A DNA stretch of 64,000 nt from DATEPR01 sp036491115 (GCA_036491115.1 DASXCQ010000030.1:1-64000); one strand, 5' to 3'. Positions 39,329-48,273 are shown, numbered from the stretch's first letter. Numbers and translations: made by a program. The notes: generated from the letters alone by a model not told the origin.

Positions 39329-40939
39329 ATGTCTGATGTGAGTACCCAGGTCGACAGACCGGCAGGCGCGGCCCCGAGACTGCCGTGGCACATCGGTGCG
39401 CTGATCGGGATCGTCGGTGTCGGCTCGGCGGTCGGGTCCGGGCAGTTGGTGGCGGGTTTCGTCGGCACCGAGGCGTCCCCGTACCTGGCCGTCGGCGACG
39501 CCGTGGTCAACATGACGCCCGCCTGGCTGAAGAACTTCGCCGTGTCCAACTTCGGCACCAACGACAAGCTGGTGCTGCTGTCCACCATGGGCGTCGTGTT
39601 GTTGCTGCTCGGCGCCCTGGCCGGCGTGCTGTCCCGGCGGTCCGCGGTGCCCGGCACGCTGTTCGCCGTCGTGCTCGGCGTGGCCGCCACCGCCGCCGTG
39701 CTGGGCCGCAGCGACCTCGGTCAGCTCGGCGTGCTCGCCCCGGTGGTCAGCCTGGTCGCCGGCGCGCTGGTGTTCCGCCTGCTGCACCGGCTGGCCGGCG
39801 AGTGGATCGCCATGCGCGACTTCAAGGCCCAGGAACACAGCGGCAACCGACATCCCGTCTACGGCGACCCGGCCGGTGACACCCGGCGCAAGTTCCTGAT
39901 CAGCACGATGGGCGTCGCGGTCGGCGCGGGTGTGGCCGGGCTGATCGGCGGGATCGAGACGAGCGACCACGACGTGGAGGGCTCTCGCGAGGCGATCGGC
40001 AGGCTGGTGCCGGTCCGCCCGACGACGGTCCCGCCGGGCGCCGACTTCGCCCGCAACGGCACCCCGTCCTTCATCACCAACGCCGCCGACTTCTACCGGG
40101 TGGACACCGCGCTCACCGTGCCGCAGCTGCGCGCAGAGGACTGGTCGCTGCGCATCCACGGCATGGTCGACCGCGAGCTCACCCTGCACTACGACGACAT
40201 CCGGCGGCACAACCTGACCGAGGAGATCGTCACGCTGTGCTGCGTCTCCAACCCGGTCGGCGGACCCTACATCTCCACCGCCCGGTTCGAGGGCGTACTG
40301 CTGCGCGACCTGCTCGCCGAGGTGGGCGTGCACCCGGACGCCGACCAGCTGCTGTCCACCAGCGTGGACGGCTACACGGCCGGCACGCCGGTGGACACCC
40401 TGACGGACGGTCGCGGCGCGATGCTGGCCATCGGCATGAACGGCCAGCCGCTGCCGGTGGAGCACGGCTTCCCGGCCCGCATGGTGGTGCCCGGCCTGTA
40501 CGGCTACGTGTCGGCCACCAAGTGGGTGGTGGACATGGAGCTGACCACGTTCGGCGCCGCCCAGGGCTACTGGGTGCCGCGCGGCTACTCGCAGCAGGCG
40601 CCGGTGAAGACCGAGTCGCGGATCGACGTGCCCGGCTCGTTCGCCACGGTCAGGGCGGGCAGCGTGGTGATCGCCGGCATCGCGTGGGCGCAGACCAAGG
40701 GCATCGACAAGGTCGAGGTGCGGGTGGACAACGGCCCGTGGGTGCCGGCCCAGCTGTCCGCCGAGGTGACCAAGAACGCATGGCGGATGTGGCGGATGTT
40801 CGTCGACCTCGGGCCCGGCTCCCACACGGTGCAGAGCAGAGCCACCGACGACACCGGCTTCACCCAGACCGCACAGCTCGCCGATCCCATCCCCAACGGC
40901 GCCTCCGGCTACCCCTCGGCCAGCTTCACCGTCAAGTGA
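39329..40939 (+). CDS. Membrane-anchored molybdopterin oxidoreductase, sulfite oxidase family
   Basis: 536 residues. About four membrane helices occupy residues 20-155; then GDTRRKFLISTMGVAVGAG (186-) is an internal twin-arginine-type motif with a fifth hydrophobic stretch. The rest is the SUOX/YedY-like Moco domain: TLCCVSNPVGGPYI with the Mo-ligating Cys304 or 305, and a C-terminal dimerisation (Mo-co_dimer) domain from about 430. It should face the cell exterior and oxidise or reduce a small substrate. Substrate unknown. It stands alone between the glutaredoxin and rex and is absent from the remembered mycobacterial order. Confidence 0.9.
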   Translation: MSDVSTQVDRPAGAAPRLPWHIGALIGIVGVGSAVGSGQLVAGFVGTEASPYLAVGDAVVNMTPAWLKNFAVSNFGTNDKLVLLSTMGVVLLLLGALAGVLSRRSAVPGTLFAVVLGVAATAAVLGRSDLGQLGVLAPVVSLVAGALVFRLLHRLAGEWIAMRDFKAQEHSGNRHPVYGDPAGDTRRKFLISTMGVAVGAGVAGLIGGIETSDHDVEGSREAIGRLVPVRPTTVPPGADFARNGTPSFITNAADFYRVDTALTVPQLRAEDWSLRIHGMVDRELTLHYDDIRRHNLTEEIVTLCCVSNPVGGPYISTARFEGVLLRDLLAEVGVHPDADQLLSTSVDGYTAGTPVDTLTDGRGAMLAIGMNGQPLPVEHGFPARMVVPGLYGYVSATKWVVDMELTTFGAAQGYWVPRGYSQQAPVKTESRIDVPGSFATVRAGSVVIAGIAWAQTKGIDKVEVRVDNGPWVPAQLSAEVTKNAWRMWRMFVDLGPGSHTVQSRATDDTGFTQTAQLADPIPNGASGYPSASFTVK

Positions 40940-40957
40940 GGGGGGCCGACCGGCGAC

Positions 40958-40987
40958 TTTGTGCCTGCGTTCACAAATCGATACCGT
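40958..40987 (+). promoter_or_regulatory. Rex operator and promoter of the rex-hem operon
   Basis: TTGTGCCTGCGTTCACAA (40959-40976) matches the Rex operator TTGTGAA-N4-TTCACAA at 16 of 18 positions, the last seven exactly. TTTGTG (40958-40963) can serve as -35 and TACCGT (40982-40987) as -10 with an 18-bp spacer, so Rex bound here would cover the promoter. The leader to rex is about 125 nt and holds a small hairpin (41031-41048). Confidence 0.8.
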
Positions 40988-41117
40988 GGTGACGTCACGC
41001 CGTCGGCGCACAAGTGCAGGCATCGGGTAACGCCATCCTGCGATGGCGCGCGGACCAGGGCGGCGGACACCGGTGACGGCGGCACCTGCCCGCCGTGGGC
41101 TGCGGAGGAGATCCAGC

Positions 41118-41927
41118 GTGGCGGTGCAACGAGGCCGAGGGCGTGATGGTGCGCCCACGAGTCCATCGGACGCCGTCACGGAGCCGATGCCCGCGGTCCG
41201 GGTGAACGGCAACGGTGACGTGCGTGACCGTGCCCGCGCGATCCCCGAGGCCGCCGTGGCCCGGCTGGCCGTCTACCTCCGCGTGCTCTCCGCACTGGCC
41301 GAGCAGGGCGTCGGCACAATCGCCAGTGAGGAACTGTCCGTCGCGGCAGGCGTGAATTCGGCCAAACTGCGCAAGGACCTCTCCTATGTCGGCTCGTACG
41401 GCACCCGTGGCGTCGGCTACGAGGTGGCCGTGCTGATCGAGGAGATCGAACGGATCCTCGGCCTCACCCGTAACCACGCCGTGGCCGTGGTCGGCATCGG
41501 TAATCTCGGTCACGCCCTGGCCAACTACGGCGGCTTCCCCGGTCGCGGCTTTCCCGTCGTCGCCCTGTTCGACGTCGACGAAGACCTGATGGGAGTGCCG
41601 GTCGGCGGCATCCCGGTCGACCACATCGACGACATCCCGGCCGTCTGCATGGCCCGCGAGGTGTCCATCGGCGTCATCGCCACACCCCCGCCCGCCGCGC
41701 AGGCGGTCTGCGACCGCTTGGTGTCCGGCGGCGTTCGTTGCATCCTGAACTTTGCCCCCGTGGTGCTGCAGGTGCCGGACGACGTCGAGGTCCGCAAGGT
41801 CGACCTCGCCGTGGAGATGCAGATCCTCTCCTTCCACGTCGCCCGGCGAGCCGACAGCGAGGGGCTGGCGGACGCGGTCGACGGCACGGAGGTGCCAGGG
41901 GTGGACGGGGTGGTGATGCCGCGGTGA
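41118..41927 (+). CDS. rex: Redox-sensing transcriptional repressor Rex
   Basis: 269 residues. N-terminal winged helix (IPEAAVARLAVYLRVLSAL and VNSAKLRKDLSYVGSYGTRG), Rossmann domain with VVGIGNLGHALANYGGF binding NAD(H), and a C-terminal swapped helix. Rex represses respiratory genes when NADH/NAD+ is low and leaves DNA when NADH binds. GTG 41118 is chosen from the GGAGGAG 7 nt upstream. hemA overlaps its stop (GTGA). The order rex-hemA-hemC-hemD is that of Streptomyces. Confidence 0.96.
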   Translation: MAVQRGRGRDGAPTSPSDAVTEPMPAVRVNGNGDVRDRARAIPEAAVARLAVYLRVLSALAEQGVGTIASEELSVAAGVNSAKLRKDLSYVGSYGTRGVGYEVAVLIEEIERILGLTRNHAVAVVGIGNLGHALANYGGFPGRGFPVVALFDVDEDLMGVPVGGIPVDHIDDIPAVCMAREVSIGVIATPPPAAQAVCDRLVSGGVRCILNFAPVVLQVPDDVEVRKVDLAVEMQILSFHVARRADSEGLADAVDGTEVPGVDGVVMPR

Positions 41928-43267
41928 ACGTGCTCGCCGTCGGGCTGTCGCATCGCACGGCCGAGGTAGCGGAACTGGAACGGGCGTCGATCGCCTCTCC
42001 GGACGTGCCCAAGGTGCTGGACGAGATGCTGCGCTGCCCGGACGTCACCGAGGCCGTGCTGGTGTCCACCTGCAACCGCGTCGAGGTCTACGCCGTGGTG
42101 GAGACCTTCCACGGTGGCTTGGCCGACCTGACCGCCGTCCTCACCCGGCACGCCGGCGCCGACCTGAGCGGCAGCCTCTACGTGCACTACTCGGCCGCCG
42201 CCGTGGAGCACCTCTTCGCGGTGGCCGCCGGCCTGGACTCCATGGTGGTCGGCGACGCCCAGATCCTCGGCCAGCTGCGTGCCGCCTACGCCGCGGCCGA
42301 CGCCGCCGGGACCGTGGGCAGTGCTCTGCACGAGCTCATCCAGCAGGCCCTGCGGGTGGGCAAGCGGGTCCACGCCGAGACCGACATCGACCACGTGGCC
42401 GCCTCCGTGGTCGGCGTGGCCGTCACCGACGCCGACGAGGCGCTCGGCGGCCTGGCCGGGCGCCGTGCCCTGGTGGTGGGCGCCGGCTCGATGGGCGGCC
42501 TGGCCGCCGCCGCGCTGCGCCGGGCCGGCATCGGCGAGGTCGTCATCGCCAACCGCACCCCCGCCAACGGCGCCCGCCTGGCCGGCAGGCTGGCCGCCGA
42601 GGGCGTGCCCAGCAGCGCGACCGGACTGACCGACCTGCCGGCCCGGATCGCCGCCGCCGACGTGGTGGTGTCCTGCACCGGTGCCACCGGCATCGTCGTG
42701 TCCACCGGCGTGGTCCGCGCCGGCCTGGCGGACCGCCGCCCGGCCCGCCCGCTGATGGTGTGCGACCTCGGCCTGCCCAGGGACGTCGAAGCCGACGTGG
42801 CCGACCTGTCCGGCGTGACCCTGGTCGACCTGGACACCCTCGGCAGGCGCCTGGTCGGCACCCCGGCGACCCGGCACACCGACCTGGCCGCCGACATCGT
42901 GGCCGAACAGATGCGCGGTTACCTGGCCGCCCAGCGCTCCGCCGCGGTCACCCCGACGGTGACCGCGCTGCGCAGGCGGGCCGCCGAGGTGGTGGACGCG
43001 GAACTGCTCCGGCTGGACTCCCGCCTGCCGGAACTGGACGAGTCGGTGCGCGGCGAGCTCGCCAAGACCGTGCGCCGGGTGGTGGACAAGCTGCTGCACA
43101 CGCCGACCGTGCGGGTCAAGGAGCTCGCCTCCGGCCCGAACGGAGCCAGCTACGCCGACGCGCTCCGTGAACTGTTCGCCCTCGACCCCCAGGCCGCCGC
43201 GCTACTGTCCGCCCCGCTGGCGAACCCGGGCGACCCCGATGACCTCCGTGCGGATGGTGACAGGTGA
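41924..43267 (+). CDS. hemA: Glutamyl-tRNA reductase
   Basis: 447 residues. The catalytic domain has VGLSHRTAEV and LVSTCNRVEVYA with nucleophile Cys50; then GEAQILGQLR-like VGDAQILGQLRAAY, the NADPH domain (ALVVGAGSMGGLAAAALR), and a helical dimerisation tail. It reduces Glu-tRNA(Glu) to glutamate-1-semialdehyde, the first committed step of C5-pathway heme synthesis; hemL at the right edge takes the next step. Translationally coupled to rex and hemC by 4-bp overlaps. Confidence 0.97.
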   Translation: MNVLAVGLSHRTAEVAELERASIASPDVPKVLDEMLRCPDVTEAVLVSTCNRVEVYAVVETFHGGLADLTAVLTRHAGADLSGSLYVHYSAAAVEHLFAVAAGLDSMVVGDAQILGQLRAAYAAADAAGTVGSALHELIQQALRVGKRVHAETDIDHVAASVVGVAVTDADEALGGLAGRRALVVGAGSMGGLAAAALRRAGIGEVVIANRTPANGARLAGRLAAEGVPSSATGLTDLPARIAAADVVVSCTGATGIVVSTGVVRAGLADRRPARPLMVCDLGLPRDVEADVADLSGVTLVDLDTLGRRLVGTPATRHTDLAADIVAEQMRGYLAAQRSAAVTPTVTALRRRAAEVVDAELLRLDSRLPELDESVRGELAKTVRRVVDKLLHTPTVRVKELASGPNGASYADALRELFALDPQAAALLSAPLANPGDPDDLRADGDR

Positions 43268-44211
43268 AGAAGGTACTGCGGCTCGGCACCAGAGGCAGCG
43301 CGCTCGCACTGGCGCAGACCCGCCTCATGGCCGACGCCCTGGAGCAGGCCGGTGCCGTGGTGGAGATCGTCACCGTGACGACACCCGGCGACCGTTCCGC
43401 CGAGCCGATCCCGACGATCGGCGTCGGCGTGTTCACGTCGGCACTGCGCGAGGCCCTGGCGTCCGGTGACATCGATGTCGCCGTGCACTCCTACAAGGAC
43501 CTGCCGACCGCCCCCGACCCCCGGCTGGTGCTGGCCGCCGTGCCGGTCCGCGAGGACCCCAGGGACGTGCTGGTGGCCCGCGACGACCTCACCCTGGGCG
43601 AGCTGCCCACCGGTGCCACCGTCGGCACGGGTGCGCCGCGCCGGGTCGCCCAGCTCAACGCGCTCGGCCTCGGCCTGACCGTGGTCCCGGTGCGCGGCAA
43701 CGTGGACACGCGGCTGCGCAAGGTGCACGACGGTGAACTGGACGCCGTCGTGCTGGCCCGCGCCGGCCTGGCCCGCCTGGGCAGGCTGGTCGAGGTCACC
43801 GAGACGATCGACCCGATCCAGATGCTGCCGGCACCTGCCCAGGGCGCGCTCGCCGTGGAGTGCCGGGTGAACGACATGGACACCGAACACCTGCTCGGCT
43901 CGTGCCTGAACGACGAGCCGACCAGGGCGGCCGTCGCCGCGGAGCGGGCCATGCTGGCCGCCCTGGAGGCCGGCTGCAGCGCTCCCGTCGGTGCCCTGGC
44001 CGAGGTGGTGGACGACCTGTTCACCGACGCCGACGGCACCGACCACGTCGTGTCGATGCTGTCGCTGCGTGGTGTCGCCGCGACGCCGGACCACCAGATC
44101 CTGCGCGCATCGGCCGTCGCTGACCTGACCAACGCAGACGAACTCGGCAGGCAGGTCGCGGCCGAGCTGCTCGATCTCGGGGCCGCTGTGCTGTCCGGCC
44201 CGGAGGCATAG
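43264..44211 (+). CDS. hemC: Porphobilinogen deaminase (hydroxymethylbilane synthase)
   Basis: 315 residues. RLGTRGSALALAQT N-terminus, the Arg-rich GTGAPRRVAQLNAL and VRGNVDTRLRK, and LEAGCSAPVGALAE with Cys238 carrying the dipyrromethane cofactor. It joins four porphobilinogens into hydroxymethylbilane. GTG 43264 overlaps the hemA stop. Confidence 0.97.
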   Translation: MKKVLRLGTRGSALALAQTRLMADALEQAGAVVEIVTVTTPGDRSAEPIPTIGVGVFTSALREALASGDIDVAVHSYKDLPTAPDPRLVLAAVPVREDPRDVLVARDDLTLGELPTGATVGTGAPRRVAQLNALGLGLTVVPVRGNVDTRLRKVHDGELDAVVLARAGLARLGRLVEVTETIDPIQMLPAPAQGALAVECRVNDMDTEHLLGSCLNDEPTRAAVAAERAMLAALEAGCSAPVGALAEVVDDLFTDADGTDHVVSMLSLRGVAATPDHQILRASAVADLTNADELGRQVAAELLDLGAAVLSGPEA

Positions 44212-44214
44212 CTG

Positions 44215-45759
44215 ATGGAGAGTGCCCAGATGACCCGTGCACGAAAGGCCCAGGGGCGGATCGCTTTCGTGGGCTCCGGTCCCGGTGACACCGGACTGCT
44301 GACCGTTCGGGCCAACGAGTTGCTCACCCGGGCCGAGCTCGTGGTGACCGACCCGGACGTGCCCTCGACGGTGTTGGCGCTGGTCGGCCCGGGCGTCGAG
44401 CTGCGCCCGGCGGTCGGCGACCCGGCCGACGTGGCCAAGGACCTGGTGACCGAGGCCAAGGCCGGCCGGTCGGTGGTCCGGCTGGTGTCCGGCGACCCGC
44501 TGACCCTGGACTCCGTGGTGCGCGAGGCGCAGGCCGTCGCGCGGACCACCGTGGCGTTCGACGTGGTGCCCGGCGTGCCCGCCGCTACCGCGGTGCCCGC
44601 CTACGCCGGTGTCGCTCTCGGCGCCGTGCACACCGAGGTGGACGTGCGCGGCGACCTGGACTGGACCGCGCTGGCCGCGTCCCCGGGCACGCTGGTGCTG
44701 CACGCCACCGGCGGCCACCTGGCCGAGGCCGCGTCCAGCCTGACCGAGCACGGCATGGCGGCGCAGACCCCGGTCGCGGTCACTGCGGACGGCACCGGCA
44801 ACAACCAGCGGACCGTGGACACCACGCTGGCGTCCCTGGCCGCCGACGCCGGTGACCTCGGCGGCCAACTCGTGGTCACCGTCGGCGCCGCCGCCGCCGC
44901 CCGCTCGAAGCTGTCCTGGTGGGAGTCGCGCGCCCTGTACGGCTGGAAGGTCCTGGTGCCCAGGACCAAGGACCAGGCCGCCGAGATGAGCGACAAGCTG
45001 CGCTCGCACGGCGCCATCCCGGTCGAGGTGCCCACGATCTCCGTCGAGCCGCCCCGCTCGCCCGCCCAGATGGAACGGTCGGTCAAGGGCCTGGTCGACG
45101 GTCGCTACCAGTGGGTGGTGTTCACCTCCACCAACGCGGTGCGCGCGGTGTGGGAGAAGTTCCGCGAGTTCGGCCTGGACGCCCGCGCGTTCTCCGGCGT
45201 GAAGATCGCCTGCGTCGGCGAGGGCACGGCGGCGAAGGTGCGCTCGTTCGGCATCATCCCGGAGCTGGTGCCCTCCGGTGAGCAGTCCAGCGAGGGCCTG
45301 CTGGCCGACTTCCCGCCCTACGACGACATTCTCGACCCGGTGGACCGGGTGCTGCTGCCGCGCGCCGACATCGCCACCGAGACGCTCGCCGCCGGCCTGC
45401 GCGACCGTGGCTGGGAGATCGACGACGTCACCGCGTACCGCACGGTCCGCGCGGCGCCGCCGCCCGCGGACACCCGCGAGATGATCAAGTCCGGCGGGTT
45501 CGACGCGGTGTGCTTCACGTCCTCGTCCACCGTGCGCAACCTGGTCGGCATCGCCGGCAAGCCGCACACCAGGACCCTGGTCGCGTGCATCGGCCCGAAG
45601 ACGGCGGAAACGGCCCACGAGTTCGGCCTGCGCGTGGACGTGCAGCCCGAGGTGGCCCAGATCGCCGCCCTGGTCGACGCCCTGGCAGCACACGCCGCCC
45701 GGCTCCGCGCCGAGGGCGCGCTGCCCCCGCCCCGCAAGACCAAGCGCGCCCGCCGCTGA
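44215..45759 (+). CDS. hemD: Uroporphyrinogen-III synthase fused to a SUMT-like methylase domain
   Basis: 514 residues. The first about 245 resemble CobA/SUMT (FVGSGPGDTGLLTVRANELL, then VVPGVPAATAVPAYAGV), but the SAM-site GGDP is RLVSGDP and the following F-x-x-G-R-G is missing. The rest is HemD (GWKVLVPRTKDQA, VFTSTNAVRAVWEKF, VDRVLLPRADIA, AVCFTSSSTVRNL), which closes hydroxymethylbilane to uroporphyrinogen III. The fusion is usual in actinobacteria; whether the methylase half is active is doubtful. ATG 44215 (GGAGG before) or 44230 are possible starts. Confidence 0.93.
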   Translation: MESAQMTRARKAQGRIAFVGSGPGDTGLLTVRANELLTRAELVVTDPDVPSTVLALVGPGVELRPAVGDPADVAKDLVTEAKAGRSVVRLVSGDPLTLDSVVREAQAVARTTVAFDVVPGVPAATAVPAYAGVALGAVHTEVDVRGDLDWTALAASPGTLVLHATGGHLAEAASSLTEHGMAAQTPVAVTADGTGNNQRTVDTTLASLAADAGDLGGQLVVTVGAAAAARSKLSWWESRALYGWKVLVPRTKDQAAEMSDKLRSHGAIPVEVPTISVEPPRSPAQMERSVKGLVDGRYQWVVFTSTNAVRAVWEKFREFGLDARAFSGVKIACVGEGTAAKVRSFGIIPELVPSGEQSSEGLLADFPPYDDILDPVDRVLLPRADIATETLAAGLRDRGWEIDDVTAYRTVRAAPPPADTREMIKSGGFDAVCFTSSSTVRNLVGIAGKPHTRTLVACIGPKTAETAHEFGLRVDVQPEVAQIAALVDALAAHAARLRAEGALPPPRKTKRARR

Positions 45760-45763
45760 CCGC

Positions 45764-46225
45764 TCAGCTGTGGTGGTGGCCCGCCAGTTGGCGGGCCAGA
45801 TCGGCCTTGGCGACGCGCTCGTCCGGAGGTGTCGGCAACACCTGCCGGACGAGCGCGACCAGCCACCCGCCCGGTGCGAGCACGAGGCTGACCAGCAGCA
45901 GGATCCGCGGCGGACCGGCCACCCCGCGCCGGCTGCCGAACACGGCGCCGACCAGCGTCAGCACTGCCATGCAGGCCGCCGTGACCCAGAACTCGGTGTG
46001 ATAGCCGGACCGGTGCACGGCGTCGCCGAGAATCAACTGGTACAGCAGGACGTACACGGCGACGAGCACGGCGAGCACCACCACGGCGCCGATCCGGCCG
46101 CGCCAGTAGGCCGCACCCCTGCCGTACCAGGTGGTGCCGGCCCACGGCAGCGACAGCAGCGTGACCCCGTGCGGCAGTCCCGGCGTACCGGTCACCCGCC
46201 GCCAGCGAGTCGACGGCTCAGTCAT
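45764..46225 (-). CDS. Hypothetical membrane protein, three helices
   Basis: 153 residues with hydrophobic segments near IGAVVVLAVLVAVYVLLYQ, TAACMAVLTLVGAVFG and ILLLVSLVLAPGGWLVALV, and a His-rich end (GHHHS). No family recognised. It is inserted on the opposite strand between hemD and hemB, converging on hemD (4 bp between stops). Start ATG 46225 or, 27 bp earlier, ATG 46252; neither has a strong ribosome site. Confidence 0.7.
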   Translation of the reverse strand: MTEPSTRWRRVTGTPGLPHGVTLLSLPWAGTTWYGRGAAYWRGRIGAVVVLAVLVAVYVLLYQLILGDAVHRSGYHTEFWVTAACMAVLTLVGAVFGSRRGVAGPPRILLLVSLVLAPGGWLVALVRQVLPTPPDERVAKADLARQLAGHHHS

Positions 46226-46412
46226 CCGACGACGCCGTGCCGGACATTCCATGCGGCGAGGCCTCGTCCGCTTGCCCGGTGTCGTCGGCCACGCGCGCAG
46301 CGTAGCGACGAGTGGGTGGCCGGCGCTGGTGATTCTCGTGATTCAGGGGCGGCCATCGGGTGGTCGGGGGCGGAGTAGCGTCTGGTTTCAGGTGCTCGTG
46401 AAGGAGGCTTCG

Positions 46413-47387
46413 GTGTTCCCCACCCATCGGCCACGCCGGTTGCGTACCACCGCCGCCGTTCGGCGGCTGGTCAGTGAGACGACCGTCCGGCCGCGGCAAC
46501 TCATCCTGCCGATGTTCGTCAAGGAGGGCGCCACCGAGGCGGTGCCGATCGCGTCCATGCCGGGTGTCGTGCAGCACTCGCGGGACTCGCTGCGCAAGGC
46601 GGCCGTCGACGCGGTGGCGGCGGGCGTCGGGGGACTGATGATCTTCGGCGTGCCGACCACCAGGGACGCCGTCGGTTCGGGCGCCACCGACGAGGACGGC
46701 GTGCTCAACGTGGCGCTGCGCGACCTGCGCGCCGAACTGGGCGATGCCACCGTGCTGATGGCCGACACCTGCCTGGACGAGTTCACCGATCACGGCCACT
46801 GCGGTGTCCTGACGCCGGACGGCCGGGTGGACAACGACGCCACCCTGGCCCGCTACGCCGAGATGGCCGTGGCGCAGGCCGAAGCCGGCGCCCACCTGCT
46901 CGGACCCAGCGGCATGATGGACGGCCAGGTCGGCGTGATCCGCGAGGCGCTGGACGCCGCGGGCCACACCGACGCCGGCATCCTGGCCTACTCGGTGAAG
47001 TACGCCAGTGCCTTCTTCGGCCCGTTCCGGGACGCCGTGGAGTCCGCGCTGCAGGGCGACCGCAAGACCTACCAGCAGGACCCGGGCAACGTCCGCGAGG
47101 CGCTGCGCGAGGTCGAGCTGGACCTGGCCGAGGGCGCCGATCTGGTGATGGTGAAGCCCGCCCTGGCCTACCTGGACGTGCTGCGGGCCGTGGCGGACAC
47201 GGCCGACGTGCCGGTGGTGGCCTACCAGGTGTCCGGCGAGTACTCGATGGTCGAGGCGGCCGCCGCGAACGGCTGGCTGGACCGTCGGCGGACCGTGCTG
47301 GAGACGCTGACGGCTTTGCGCCGGGCCGGTGCCGACGCGCTGCTCACCTACTGGGCCGTGGAAGCGGCCGGTTGGCTGGACGACTGA
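46413..47387 (+). CDS. hemB: Delta-aminolevulinic acid dehydratase (porphobilinogen synthase)
   Basis: 324 residues. Schiff-base lysines lie in YSVKYASAFFGPFRD and VMVKPALAYLD. The metal site reads DTCLDEFTDHGHCG: the first and last Cys of the zinc type are kept but the middle one is Asp, a mixed form between Zn- and Mg-dependent enzymes. It condenses two ALA to porphobilinogen. GTG 46413 has GGAGG 5 nt before it; an upstream reading through GTG 46392 overlaps that site. A TAGCGT hexamer about 35 bp upstream is a likely -10. Confidence 0.95.
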   Translation: MFPTHRPRRLRTTAAVRRLVSETTVRPRQLILPMFVKEGATEAVPIASMPGVVQHSRDSLRKAAVDAVAAGVGGLMIFGVPTTRDAVGSGATDEDGVLNVALRDLRAELGDATVLMADTCLDEFTDHGHCGVLTPDGRVDNDATLARYAEMAVAQAEAGAHLLGPSGMMDGQVGVIREALDAAGHTDAGILAYSVKYASAFFGPFRDAVESALQGDRKTYQQDPGNVREALREVELDLAEGADLVMVKPALAYLDVLRAVADTADVPVVAYQVSGEYSMVEAAAANGWLDRRRTVLETLTALRRAGADALLTYWAVEAAGWLDD

Positions 47388-47391
47388 GGCG

Positions 47392-47841
47392 GTGACGAAG
47401 CCGCTGGACGACGCCACGCCCGTCCTGTACACGGAGCCCGGCTCCTGGTGGTGGCCGCTGCTGTTCGGTCCGCTGTTCGCGCTGGTCGGTGCCGGTGTCG
47501 AGGCGTTGAGCGGGCCGGTGCACACCCTCGCCTGGCTGGTGGTCGGGTTCCTGCTGTTCGGGTTGACGCTGCTGTGGGTGCAGGCGCGGCGCCGGGTGTG
47601 CTCGGTGGTGGTCACGTCGACCTCGCTGTACCAGGGCCGGGAGCCGCTGGCGGTGCGGGAGATCGTCGAGGTGGACGACGTGGGCATGCCGGTCGGTGCC
47701 CGCGTGCTGGGCGGCGGCTGGACGGTGCCGAAGAAGTTCACCGAGGTGCCACTGCGGCTGGTCGATGATTCTGTGGTCGTGGCCTGGGCGAAGGACCCGG
47801 AGGCCCTGCGGGCCGCGCTCCGACCGCTGCTGGGCACATGA
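47392..47841 (+). CDS. Membrane protein after hemB (Rv0513-like)
   Basis: 149 residues. Two helices at about 18-35 and 42-62 (LLFGPLFALVGAGVEAL, LAWLVVGFLLFGLTLLW), then a soluble PH-like region (VTSTSLYQGREPLAVREI, GGGWTVPKKFTEVPLRL). Not assigned to a family with certainty. GTG 47392 begins 4 bp after the hemB stop; position matches Rv0513, so it is probably co-transcribed with hemB. Function unknown. Confidence 0.75.
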   Translation: MTKPLDDATPVLYTEPGSWWWPLLFGPLFALVGAGVEALSGPVHTLAWLVVGFLLFGLTLLWVQARRRVCSVVVTSTSLYQGREPLAVREIVEVDDVGMPVGARVLGGGWTVPKKFTEVPLRLVDDSVVVAWAKDPEALRAALRPLLGT

Positions 47842-47854
47842 AAGGCTGGCTGAC

Positions 47855-48196
47855 GTGAACGCCGAACCGTTGACCGCGCCACCGCCCGCCCGGCTGGAGC
47901 AGCCGTGGCGGTTCGCCGTCGCGGCAGGCGAGGTGATCGTGGCGGCCGCCGCGGTGATCGTGGGCATTCTGTTGTGGGGCAAGGGAGTCACCACGATGGT
48001 GACGCCGCTGGGCGGTGGCCGGCCGCCGCTGGTGTCCACCATCTACTACGGCAACTGGATGGCCATCGGCATCGGTCTGGTCGGGGTCGCCGCGCTGCTG
48101 GTGCTGGACGCGATCCGCGAGGTGATCCTCGCCGCCCGCACCAGGGGGAGGCGCCAGCGCGAGATCGGCGCCGCCCTGCCGCCCGGCATGGTGTGA
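47855..48196 (+). CDS. Small membrane protein, two helices
   Basis: 113 residues with helices at about 22-41 and 70-91 (AVAAGEVIVAAAAVIVGILL, AIGIGLVGVAALLVLDAI) joined by a short loop with GGGRPPLVSTIYYGN, and basic tail RTRGRRQRE. No family recognised; it may correspond to Rv0514. GTG 47855 is 13 bp after the preceding gene, so hemB and the two membrane proteins may form one operon. Confidence 0.7.
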   Translation: MNAEPLTAPPPARLEQPWRFAVAAGEVIVAAAAVIVGILLWGKGVTTMVTPLGGGRPPLVSTIYYGNWMAIGIGLVGVAALLVLDAIREVILAARTRGRRQREIGAALPPGMV

Positions 48197-48206
48197 CCTG
48201 TCAGGC

Positions 48207-48273
48207 TTTTCCCAGGAAACTCACCGGGTTCCCACAGCATCGGCTCGCAGGATTCTCCCAGGAAGCGCAGGAT
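48207..48273 (+). promoter_or_regulatory. CAGGA repeat array before the two-component operon
   Basis: TTYTCCCAGGAA occurs at 48207-48218 and 48253-48264. CAGGA itself recurs at 48213, 48248, 48259 and 48268, the middle two spaced 11 bp. Tandem repeats of about a helical turn in front of an OmpR-type regulator gene suggest an autoregulatory binding site; the array ends 42 bp before the start. Confidence 0.45.

Noticed and set aside
41043..41117. Upstream ATG start for rex
   Set aside because: It lies within a leader hairpin, lacks a ribosome site, and GTG 41118 has GGAGGAG at ideal distance.
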